Source: Deltaproteobacteria bacterium
GTDB lineage: Bacteria; Desulfobacterota; Desulfobacteria; Desulfobacterales; SG8-13
Length of the DNA: 5,318 bases
Direction: 5' to 3'
Assembly: GCA_024639205.1 (NCBI GenBank)
Contig: JAHEIV010000234.1
Location: forward strand, 1 to 5,318
Below the pieces are notes generated by a model, which made no database searches, was not told the origin of the DNA, and worked only from the letters and a program-made list of their open reading frames with translations. Made by a program: the position numbers and the translations under genes. Positions 1 through 5,318 of this stretch are shown one piece after another; the stretch's first letter is position 1, and every line of letters starts with the position of its first letter.

Positions 1-1
1 G

Positions 2-553
2 ATGCGGGAAACCGGGGCCGAAGCACTCTCGTTTCCCACAATCGTCGCCGCAGGTCCCAACAGCGCCCTGCCCCACGCCGTTCCGGAAGATCGTGCCATC
101 CGCCGGGGCGAACCGATCCTTTTCGATTGGGGCGCCCGCCTCAACGGATATTGTTCCGATATTTCACGGACGATTATCCTCGGTGCACCCGACGATACTT
201 TTGAAAAAGTGTTTCAGACCGTGCTCGACGCCCAGCAGTTTGCCATCGATGCCATCCGGCCGGGCATCAACTCCCGGGCGGTGGACAAAATCGCACGCGA
301 TCACATTGAAAGAAAGGGCTACGGGGGTCTGTTCGGTCACGGCCTGGGACACGGAACCGGTCTGGCCATCCATGAAGCCCCCCGGCTCAGCCCTCTGAAG
401 GAGATCCGCCTGGAGGCAGGCATGATTTCTACGGTGGAGCCCGGCATATACCTTCCGGACTGGGGTGGCGTGCGGCTGGAAAACATGATCGTCGTGCGCG
501 AGGATGGAGCCGAAGTGCTCAATGAACTCGACCCGGGCCGCTACCGGATTTGA
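2..553 (+). CDS. M24-family Xaa-Pro aminopeptidase/dipeptidase, C-terminal part (5' end outside window)
   Basis: Cytosolic metallopeptidase of the pita-bread (M24) fold that removes an N-terminal residue preceding proline or splits Xaa-Pro dipeptides. The visible 183 residues form almost the entire catalytic domain. All five expected ligands of the two-metal centre are present: Asp42 (FDWG), Asp53 (CSDISRT, 11 residues later as in E. coli PepP), His117 (HGLGHG), Glu146 (VEPGIY) and Glu160 (RLEN). His113 and His124 match the usual substrate-side histidines. The frame is open to the left edge, so the ATG at position 2 is probably internal; full-length relatives have about 350-440 residues, with an N-terminal creatinase-like domain missing here. 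It ends in TGA, 56 bases before the recombinase gene on the same strand, so the two may be co-transcribed. PepP, PepQ and YqhT-like proteins cannot be told apart from this part, so no symbol is given. Confidence 0.93.
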   Translation: MRETGAEALSFPTIVAAGPNSALPHAVPEDRAIRRGEPILFDWGARLNGYCSDISRTIILGAPDDTFEKVFQTVLDAQQFAIDAIRPGINSRAVDKIARDHIERKGYGGLFGHGLGHGTGLAIHEAPRLSPLKEIRLEAGMISTVEPGIYLPDWGGVRLENMIVVREDGAEVLNELDPGRYRI

Positions 554-594
554 AACGAAATCCGCCGGTTGCGCTGATAAATCCCGTATGTAAC

Positions 595-600
595 GAGGTG
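595..600 (+). promoter_or_regulatory. Ribosome binding site of the xerD-like gene, in the 56-base gap after the peptidase
   Basis: GAGGTG lies 9 bases before the GTG at 610. An in-frame TAA at 601-603 excludes any earlier start, so GTG 610 is the most upstream possible start, and the resulting length equals that of E. coli XerD. The rest of the gap (554-609) shows no terminator hairpin, which fits co-transcription with the peptidase. Confidence 0.7.
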
Positions 601-609
601 TAAGCTGCC

Positions 610-1506
610 GTGGAAACCATCGACACCCTGGTAGACCGATATATCAACTACCTGCTGGTGGAAAAGGGTCTGTCGACGAAAACAATCGAAGCGTACAGCG
701 CCGATTTAAGCCGCTACACGGCTTATCTTTCCGCCAACGGGACCGGCGATGTATCCGAAAACGACACCCGGCTGCTGCTGCGCTACCTGATCGCCCTGCG
801 CGGTGAGGGGTTGACCCCGCGCTCCCGGGCGCGGCACCTGGTGACCATCAGAGGATTCTACCGTTTTCTGGTCCAGGAGCGAATCCTATCGGCCGACCCG
901 GCTGCGCTGATCGATATGCCCAAGAGCGGATTGCGACTGCCCGATGTGCTGTCTGTCAATGAAGTCGAACGACTTCTAAAAACCCCGGACACGACCAAAC
1001 CGACCGGTTTTCGGGATGCCGCCATGCTGGAGATGCTTTATGCCGCCGGGCTGCGGGTGAGCGAGCTGATCGGGTTGAAGCTGTTGGACGTCAACCTGGA
1101 GGCCGGTTTCGTGCGAGTGTTCGGAAAGGGCGCCCGTGAGAGGATCGTGCCCATCGGGCGGCACGCCAGGAACAAAATGGAACGCTATCTGGCAGAATCC
1201 CGCCCGGAGCTGCTAAAACGCATCACCAGTCCATATCTGTTTATCGCCCGGGCTGGAAAACCGATGACCCGCCAGGGATTCTGGAAAATGCTCAAAAGGT
1301 ATGCGCAGCAGGCCGGTATACGAAAGAACGTCAGTCCCCACAGCCTGCGGCATTCTTTTGCCAGCCATCTGCTCGAGGGTGGTGCCGACCTGCGCGCGGT
1401 GCAGGTCATGCTGGGACATGTGGACATTTCCACCACCCAGATTTACACGCACGTGGCTCGCGACCAGCTCAAGAGGATGCACCGCAAATATCATCCCCGC
1501 GGCTGA
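610..1506 (+). CDS. xerD: XerD/XerC-type site-specific tyrosine recombinase
   Basis: Cytosolic DNA recombinase of the XerC/XerD group, which resolves chromosome dimers at dif sites. The 298 residues equal the E. coli XerD length. Residues about 6-92 form the SAM-like N-terminal DNA-binding domain (YLLVEKGLSTKTIEAYSADL region). Residues about 110-290 form the catalytic domain with the complete active site: Arg149 (AAGLRVSEL), Lys173 (GKGARER), His244 and Arg247 (SPHSLRHSF), His270 (LGHVDISTTQ) and the nucleophile Tyr279 (IYTHV). Spacing matches E. coli XerD almost residue for residue, and the tail (HRKYHPRG) is also XerD-like. Start is GTG 610 with an upstream Shine-Dalgarno. The neighbours give no sign of an integron or prophage, so a housekeeping recombinase is more likely than an island integrase. 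Separating XerD from XerC needs a phylogeny; the length favours XerD. Confidence 0.93.
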   Translation: METIDTLVDRYINYLLVEKGLSTKTIEAYSADLSRYTAYLSANGTGDVSENDTRLLLRYLIALRGEGLTPRSRARHLVTIRGFYRFLVQERILSADPAALIDMPKSGLRLPDVLSVNEVERLLKTPDTTKPTGFRDAAMLEMLYAAGLRVSELIGLKLLDVNLEAGFVRVFGKGARERIVPIGRHARNKMERYLAESRPELLKRITSPYLFIARAGKPMTRQGFWKMLKRYAQQAGIRKNVSPHSLRHSFASHLLEGGADLRAVQVMLGHVDISTTQIYTHVARDQLKRMHRKYHPRG

Positions 1507-1745
1507 CCGGGACAATGCACGATCATTTTTGAGCATTCAGGTAAGCCTGTATGCAACCGTACTGTTGCCTTTCACGCTGTGCTCACATATGAATGGGTTG
1601 TCGACCCAAACGGGAAACCCAAAATCCTTAAAAATTGTTCAGGGATTGTCCGGGTTGAAACCGGTGGTGCCGGCACCCTGCTGATCACTGCGAGGATGAG
1701 TCCTTGAATGGACGGCCATAATTGTATAGAAGCGGTTAACCGAAA
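1507..1745. other. Intergenic region between xerD and pfaD; leader of pfaD
   Basis: These 239 bases contain no convincing gene: the open frames here have no recognisable protein features and no good ribosome site. No strong terminator with a T-run follows xerD. Visible structure is limited to GGGTTGTCGACCC (1596-1608, four-base stem), CCGG-7-CCGG (1650-1664), the perfect 12-base palindrome GGTGCCGGCACC (1666-1677) and CGGTTAACCG (1733-1742). A CATAAT (1717-1722) and a TATAGA (1725-1730) could serve as -10 boxes, with TTGAAT at 1704-1709 a possible -35, but spacing is poor (15 bases to TATAGA), so no promoter is called. No known riboswitch class was recognised. Confidence 0.5.
1733..1742. promoter_or_regulatory. 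Perfect palindrome against the pfaD start codon, possible operator
   Basis: CGGTTAACCG is a perfect 10-base inverted repeat ending three bases before the pfaD ATG. It occupies the place of the Shine-Dalgarno, and no good one is seen. Four bases upstream of it is TTGTATAG (1722-1729). The same pair of words, GTTAAC and TTGTATAG, recurs in the regulator/pfaA spacer at 4173-4186. A protein-binding site is inferred, not shown. Confidence 0.3.
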
Positions 1746-3413
1746 ATGAACCTGCCATACGGACAAAATCTGCGAACCATCGGCTGGTGGCGGCAAGGAG
1801 ACCAGCCTCCACAAACCGGCATCCGCGCCTTGCAAAAGGCACTGCACCGGGTGCACACATCGGTCAGCCTGCTCGAGATGGACTCGCAGGTGGGCGTCGC
1901 AAGCGGGGGAACCGTCACCATCGGACCAGACCCGGCCGGTTTGACAGCAAGTGAATATCCGCTGCTGGCATATCTGCCGCCGCTTCACCCGCAGGATCTG
2001 GGCGACCCGCACTTTACGCAATTCTTCGGGCTGCGCTACCCTTACGTGGTCGGGGCGATGGCCAACGCCATTTCTTCGGTTCAGATGGTCGAGGCAACCG
2101 CCAAGGCCGGCATGCTGGCTTTTTTCGGTGCCGCGGGCCTCGCGATCGACCGGATCGAAGCCGCCATCGATCAACTGCAGCAGCGCCTCGACCCGCTTCC
2201 ATACGGAATAAATCTTATCCACAGCCCCAATGAGCCCGAGTTGGAGACGGCAACCGTAAATCTGTATCTGAAAAAAAGCGTTCGCCTGGTCAGTGCTTCG
2301 GCATATCTGGATCTGACCTTGCCGCTGGTAACGTATCGCGTCAGCGGAATCCGCCGGAATCCGGACGGCTCCATCGTCTGTCCCAACAAAATCGTTGCCA
2401 AGGTCTCCCGTGTTGAAGTTGCCAGGAGATTTCTGTCACCACCCCCGGAAAAGCTGCTGGCACAGCTGCAGGCCCAGGGCCGGATCAGCGCCGAAGAAGC
2501 CGCACTGGCACAGACGGTGCCGATGGCCGACGCCATTACAGCCTAGGCCGATTCCGGCGGCCACACGGATAACCAGCCGGCCATTTCGCTGCTGCCGACC
2601 ATCCTGGCGCTGCGGGATGCCCTGACGGCCCGATTCGGTTTTGAGAACCCGATTTGCGTTGGCCTGGGAGGGGGAATCGCCACCCCGGAATCGGCTGCAG
2701 CCGCCTTCGCGCTGGGGGCGGCTTACATTCTTACCGGCAGTGTAAACCAGGCGTGTGTGGAGGCCGGAACATCGGAAACTGTCCGTCAAATGCTGGCAGA
2801 GGCAGGTCAGGCCGATGTTACGATGGCCCCCTCGGCGGATATGTTCGAGATGGGCGTCAAGGTCCAGGTGCTCAAAAGGGGCACCATGTTTCCGTTTCGT
2901 GCCGCCAAGCTCTATGATCTATACAGCCGGTTCGGATCGCTCGAAGAGCTGCCCACCAAAGACCGGGCCGTTTTAGAGCGAGACTTTTTTCACAGAAGCC
3001 TCCAAGAGGAATGGGAACACACCAGGGCTTTTTTTCAGCAACGGGATCCGGCGCAGATTCAGCGCGGGCATTCCGATCCCAGGCATCGCATGGCCCTTGT
3101 GTTTCGATCCTACCTCGGCCAATCTTCTCACTGGGCCAACAGCGGAAATTCAGCGCGCAAAATCGATTACCAGATATGGTGCGGACCGGCAATGGGCGCC
3201 TTCAACCAGTGGGTAAAGGGCAGTTTTTTGGAAGAGATGAAAAATCGGCGGACCGAAACCGTGGCGCTGAACCTGTTGACGGGCGCCGCTATCGCAACCC
3301 GCTGCGGCTGGCTGCGCAGCCAGAAAATCGCCCTGCCGCCCGAGGCTGCCAAGTTCACCCCGCTTCCGCTCGCGCAGCTGCAGCAGCTGATGGAGTGTGA
3401 GCTCGCTGTCTGA
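1746..3413 (+). CDS. pfaD: PfaD, trans-acting FMN enoyl reductase of PUFA synthase, interrupted by an in-frame TAG (readthrough gene or recent pseudogene)
   Basis: PfaD is the separate subunit of Pfa-type polyunsaturated fatty acid synthases: a flavin-dependent TIM-barrel enoyl reductase related to nitronate monooxygenase (2-nitropropane dioxygenase). The 555 codons are close to the roughly 540 of Shewanella PfaD. Family blocks in order: GAMANAIS (103-110), FGAAGL (127-132), NLIHSPNEP (156-164), IVAKVSR (216-222), PMADAITA (259-266), TAG at codon 267, ADSGGHTDN (268-276, with the GGH His at 273), the phosphate-binding GLGGGIATP (306-314), GAAYILTGSVNQACVEAG (324-341), ADMFEMGVKVQVLKRGT, and the C-terminal DYQIWCGPAMGAFNQW block. 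Nothing else is damaged: no frameshift and no second stop. Shewanella-type PfaD reads ITAEADSGGHTDN here, so the TAG replaces a conserved Glu, one base from GAG. Without readthrough the product is a 266-residue fragment lacking the GGH and phosphate-binding motifs. The first standard in-frame restart after the stop is GTG 2757, too late to restore them. The gene sits upstream of pfaA, as pfa1 does in myxobacteria, and ends convergently with the regulator. Confidence 0.9.
2544..2546 (+). other. In-frame TAG codon inside pfaD
   Basis: Amber codon 267 of pfaD, in the context GCC TAG GCC. It forms the 8-base palindrome GCCTAGGC and is the only CTAG I found reading through the window. The other stops seen here are TGA (peptidase, xerD, end of pfaD) and TAA (regulator). 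It could be a GAG-to-TAG nonsense change, a base-call error, or a codon decoded by a suppressor or pyrrolysine tRNA; the window contains no pyl genes to help decide. Confidence 0.9.
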
Positions 3414-3451
3414 GCGCGCAGCCTCCCTGTTTTCCCTCCCACTGCCGCAGC

Positions 3452-4060
3452 TTACGGATTTCCGGATTGATGACCAAGAGCCGCAAAAAGGTGGGAGTTG
3501 AGCTCGAGGCACCCGGCAAAAACCCCCAGGATCCGCGTTATGCAGACCATTCTTTGCTCCAGCACCTCTTGCTGCACGGCATGGCTTTCCTGGCTTCCCA
3601 GCCGGACAGTTAGAAAATGCTCCTCTTCGATCTGCCGGCCCTGCTGCGTATACTGCCGACGGTCCGTTATTGCGCGGATCGTGTATGCAAAACCCGGCAG
3701 CTGGCCGCTGTCAAACGGTGGACAGTCGATAAGGATGAGATGTTCGCGTACCGCCGATAAGTCGCCTTTTCCGCCGGAATTATCTTCGGCGGTGCCGGTC
3801 CGGTACCCTTCTGCAGCAAACCAGGGCTCCAAATCCGAGAGAATCTTTCTGGCCTCCGGAATGCTGAACTTGGATCTGGAGACCAGGTGTCCGGCCAGGT
3901 AGACGGTAAATGCCTGGTCGATGCTATAGTGACGAGCATAACCGGATTGCAGGCCACCGAGTGGGTCCGGGGGCAGAAACTCTCTGGCCCAACGTTTCCA
4001 GCGCGCCAGCGGAACTCCCAACCGGTCGGACAGTTCCCGGCCGAGAAAGTAACGGATCAT
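3452..4060 (-). CDS. MerR-like helix-turn-helix transcriptional regulator beside the pfa genes
   Basis: Probable DNA-binding regulator of 202 residues. The N-terminus resembles a MerR-type winged helix: helix one about residues 6-14 (LGRELSDRLG), recognition helix about 17-29 (PLARWKRWAREFL), then a wing-like stretch with Arg43-His44-Tyr45 leading into a helix (SIDQAFTVYLAGHLV, 46-60) and a second helical block (SIPEARKILSDLEPWF, 66-81). Residues 82-202 have no recognisable fold or ligand motif. No cysteine cluster of the metal-sensing MerR type is seen (Cys113, 173 and 184 are scattered), and there is no signal peptide or membrane segment. The start at ATG 4060 is backed by AGGA seven bases upstream. 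The gene is divergent from pfaA and convergent with pfaD, so control of the pfa genes is the natural inference. The effector is unknown. TAA stop. I did not recognise a named family for the C-terminal part. Confidence 0.75.
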   Translation of the reverse strand: MIRYFLGRELSDRLGVPLARWKRWAREFLPPDPLGGLQSGYARHYSIDQAFTVYLAGHLVSRSKFSIPEARKILSDLEPWFAAEGYRTGTAEDNSGGKGDLSAVREHLILIDCPPFDSGQLPGFAYTIRAITDRRQYTQQGRQIEEEHFLTVRLGSQESHAVQQEVLEQRMVCITRILGVFAGCLELNSHLFAALGHQSGNP

Positions 4061-4067
4061 GGCGGTT

Positions 4068-4071
4068 TCCT
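4068..4071 (-). promoter_or_regulatory. Ribosome binding site of the regulator gene, overlapping an in-frame TAG
   Basis: On the minus strand AGGA ends seven bases before ATG 4060. A TAG at 4072-4070, in frame with the regulator, overlaps it and closes a 32-codon open frame starting at ATG 4168. This makes ATG 4060 the start unless TAG is decoded as an amino acid in this organism. Confidence 0.6.
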
Positions 4072-4220
4072 AATGCTCGCTTTTATGTATGCGGTTGATC
4101 CCATCGAACGCAAAACCGATCATCGCCAATGGCACCCGCTTGATACCGGTTTGGCCGTCGAAAGTCATAGTTGTTAACTTGTATAGCCAATATCACAACA
4201 TAAAAAACTGTGTCAAGTCC

Positions 4221-4251
4221 TTGCAATTTATTCGCAAAAGCATTATATATT
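4221..4251 (+). promoter_or_regulatory. Possible promoter of pfaA
   Basis: TTGCAA (4221-4226, four of six consensus bases) is followed by TATATT (4246-4251, five of six) with a 19-base spacer, or TATATA (4244-4249, four of six) with 17. A 19-base spacer is typical of promoters activated by MerR proteins, which fits the neighbouring regulator, though two candidate -10 boxes overlap. Transcription would begin about 35-40 bases before the pfaA start. Confidence 0.35.
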
Positions 4252-4294
4252 CTGTTGCATAAACGCCCTTCAAGCAAAGCTGGAAACCTCACCG

Positions 4295-5318
4295 GTGAAA
4301 AGAAAATCATCACACCCCAAGCGGGACATCCCTATCGCTATCGTCGGGATCGGTTGTTTCTTCCCTGGTTCGCCGGGATTGAAAGATTACTGGCGCCTGT
4401 TGTTTCACGGTCAGGATGCCATCACCGAAGTCCCGCCAACCCATTGGTCGGAATCCGACTACTATGACAGCGACCCGGCAACACCGGATCACACCTACTG
4501 CAAGCGCGGGGGATTTCTCTCTCCGGTGAATTTCGATCCCGTTGAGTTCGGTCTGCCGCCCAACACCCTCGACTCCACCGACACTTCCCAGCTGCTGGGA
4601 CTGCTGGCAGCCAAAGCGGCACTCCAACACGCCGGTTACGGAGAGGATCGGGATTTTGACCGAGAACGGGTCAGCGTGATCCTGGGGGTTACCGGCACGC
4701 AGGAACTGGTTATTCCTCTCAGTTCCCGGCTCGGATTTCCCAAATGGCGCCGCGCCCTGAACGAATCCGGCGTTGAACCCGACGCGACCGAAAAGATAAT
4801 GGCTCGGATCTCCGAATCCTACGTCTCCTGGAAGGAAAGCTCCTTTCCGGGACTGCTGGGAAATGTCGTCGCAGGCAGAATCTGCAATCGTCTCAACCTG
4901 GGGGGAACCAATTGCGCCGTCGATGCGGCCTGCGCAAGCTCCATGAGCGCTATTCACCTGGCATTGCTCGAACTTTATTCGGGTCGCAGCGACATGGTGG
5001 TCACCGGGGGCGTCGACACCCTCAACGACATCTTCATGCACATGTGCTTTTCCAAAACCCGGATCCTTTCTCCCAGCGGCGACGTCCGCCCGTTTTCGGC
5101 TCAGGCCGACGGTACCGTGCTCGGCGAAGGGATCGGCATCATGGTTTTCAAACGGCTGAAAGATGCCGAGCAGGACGCAGATCGTATTCTGGCCGTTATT
5201 CGCGGAATCGGCTCTTCTTCCGATGCCCGCTCTCAGAGCATCTACGCTCCGCGGGTTGAAGGCCAGACCAGGGCGCTGCGCATGGCGTACGCAAGATCCG
5301 CAATCGCTCCCGGCACGG
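4295..5318 (+). CDS. pfaA: PfaA-type PUFA synthase / type I polyketide synthase, N-terminal ketosynthase part (3' end outside window)
   Basis: First 341 codons of a large iterative synthase that condenses malonyl units in secondary-lipid (EPA/DHA-type) synthesis in the cytosol. The ketosynthase domain begins almost at once (IAIVGIGCFFPG, residues 14-25) and shows the PfaA-group blocks YYDSDPATPDHTYCKRGGF (56-74), GLPPNTLDSTDTSQLL (86-101), GNVVAGRICNRL (189-200), the active-site DAACASS with Cys213 (bases 4931-4933), TGGVDTLND (237-245), RPFSAQADGTVLGEG (265-279) and SIYAPRVEGQ (315-324). These match gammaproteobacterial PfaA closely. The two catalytic histidines and any acyltransferase, ACP-repeat and ketoreductase domains lie beyond the edge. 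The start is GTG 4295 with GGAAA eight bases upstream; no ATG, GTG or TTG occurs in frame between the TAG at 4184-4186 and this codon. No stop occurs before the window end. The final product cannot be told from this part; related enzymes also make non-PUFA lipids. Confidence 0.93.
   Translation, partial: MKRKSSHPKRDIPIAIVGIGCFFPGSPGLKDYWRLLFHGQDAITEVPPTHWSESDYYDSDPATPDHTYCKRGGFLSPVNFDPVEFGLPPNTLDSTDTSQLLGLLAAKAALQHAGYGEDRDFDRERVSVILGVTGTQELVIPLSSRLGFPKWRRALNESGVEPDATEKIMARISESYVSWKESSFPGLLGNVVAGRICNRLNLGGTNCAVDAACASSMSAIHLALLELYSGRSDMVVTGGVDTLNDIFMHMCFSKTRILSPSGDVRPFSAQADGTVLGEGIGIMVFKRLKDAEQDADRILAVIRGIGSSSDARSQSIYAPRVEGQTRALRMAYARSAIAPGT

Larger units (their letters stand above)
4061..4294. 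promoter_or_regulatory. Divergent control region between the regulator gene and pfaA
   Basis: The 234-base spacer is the AT-rich part of an otherwise GC-rich window, most strongly at about 4162-4260, as expected of back-to-back promoters. It contains GTTAAC (4173-4178) followed at once by TTGTATAG (4179-4186). It also holds a loose dyad TTGT-12-ACAA (4179-4198) and a second, wider GTTGT (4170-4174)/ACAAC (4195-4199) pair. Such dyads would suit a MerR-like dimer, but the assignment is inference. No clear -10/-35 pair was found for the minus-strand promoter. Confidence 0.5.

Noticed and set aside
610..1506. Tyrosine recombinase as integrase of a genomic island carrying the pfa genes
   Set aside because: Length, active-site spacing and C-terminal tail are those of housekeeping XerD; no tRNA, att repeat or other mobile-element gene is visible nearby.
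1681..1715. Hammerhead-like core suggested by CTGATCA and nearby GTCC
   Set aside because: The conserved CUGAUGA and GAAA core elements are absent and no three-helix junction can be formed.
1572..2222. Long minus-strand open frame across the pfaD leader and N-terminal half
   Set aside because: It is antisense to conserved PfaD blocks and has no recognisable protein motif; a typical shadow frame in GC-rich DNA.
2547..3413. Second half of pfaD as a separate, independently translated subunit
   Set aside because: The first standard in-frame start after the TAG is GTG 2757, which would omit the GGH and GLGGG motifs, so a working split enzyme is unlikely.
3498..3902. Plus-strand open frame opposite the regulator gene
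   Set aside because: Composition and lack of motifs mark it as a shadow of the minus-strand regulator, which has an HTH and a good ribosome site.
4083..4313. 76-codon minus-strand open frame across the divergent spacer and pfaA start
   Set aside because: It overlaps the promoter region and the pfaA N-terminus, and lacks family features and a convincing ribosome site.

Overview
The window is GC-rich with dense, conventional bacterial coding. It holds two housekeeping genes on the left, and on the right the front part of a cluster for making polyunsaturated (or similar secondary) fatty acids. Gene content fits a proteobacterium-like Gram-negative. The pfaD-before-pfaA order recalls the myxobacterial pfa1-pfa2 layout, so a delta-proteobacterial lineage (Desulfobacterota or Myxococcota) is my best guess. 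That is inference from protein resemblance only.

Left part (1-1506, + strand): the C-terminal part of an M24-family Xaa-Pro peptidase with all five metal ligands, cut by the window edge. A complete 298-residue XerD/XerC-type tyrosine recombinase follows after 56 bases. Positions 1507-1745 carry no convincing gene but contain short palindromes, one of them directly against the pfaD start codon.

Middle (1746-3413, + strand): a full-length PfaD, the stand-alone FMN enoyl reductase of PUFA synthases, interrupted at codon 267 by one in-frame TAG. The TAG sits where the family has the Glu just before the ADSGGHTDN motif. Both sides of the stop remain well conserved and in one frame, so this is a recent nonsense mutation, a sequence error, or a gene read through its amber codon.

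Right part: a convergent 202-residue MerR-like regulator (4060-3452, - strand) ends 38 bases from pfaD; I see no clear terminator hairpin in that gap. It is divergent from a PfaA-type polyketide/fatty-acid synthase (4295 to the window end, + strand), of which only the first 341 codons are present. They cover most of the ketosynthase domain, with the active-site Cys. The 234-base divergent spacer is the AT-rich part of the window and is the likely control region.

Working model: PfaA (with PfaB/PfaC-like proteins expected downstream, not seen) assembles an acyl chain, PfaD supplies enoyl reduction in trans, and the MerR-like protein controls its own gene and pfaA, perhaps also pfaD. Whether the pathway works depends on how the TAG in pfaD is decoded.
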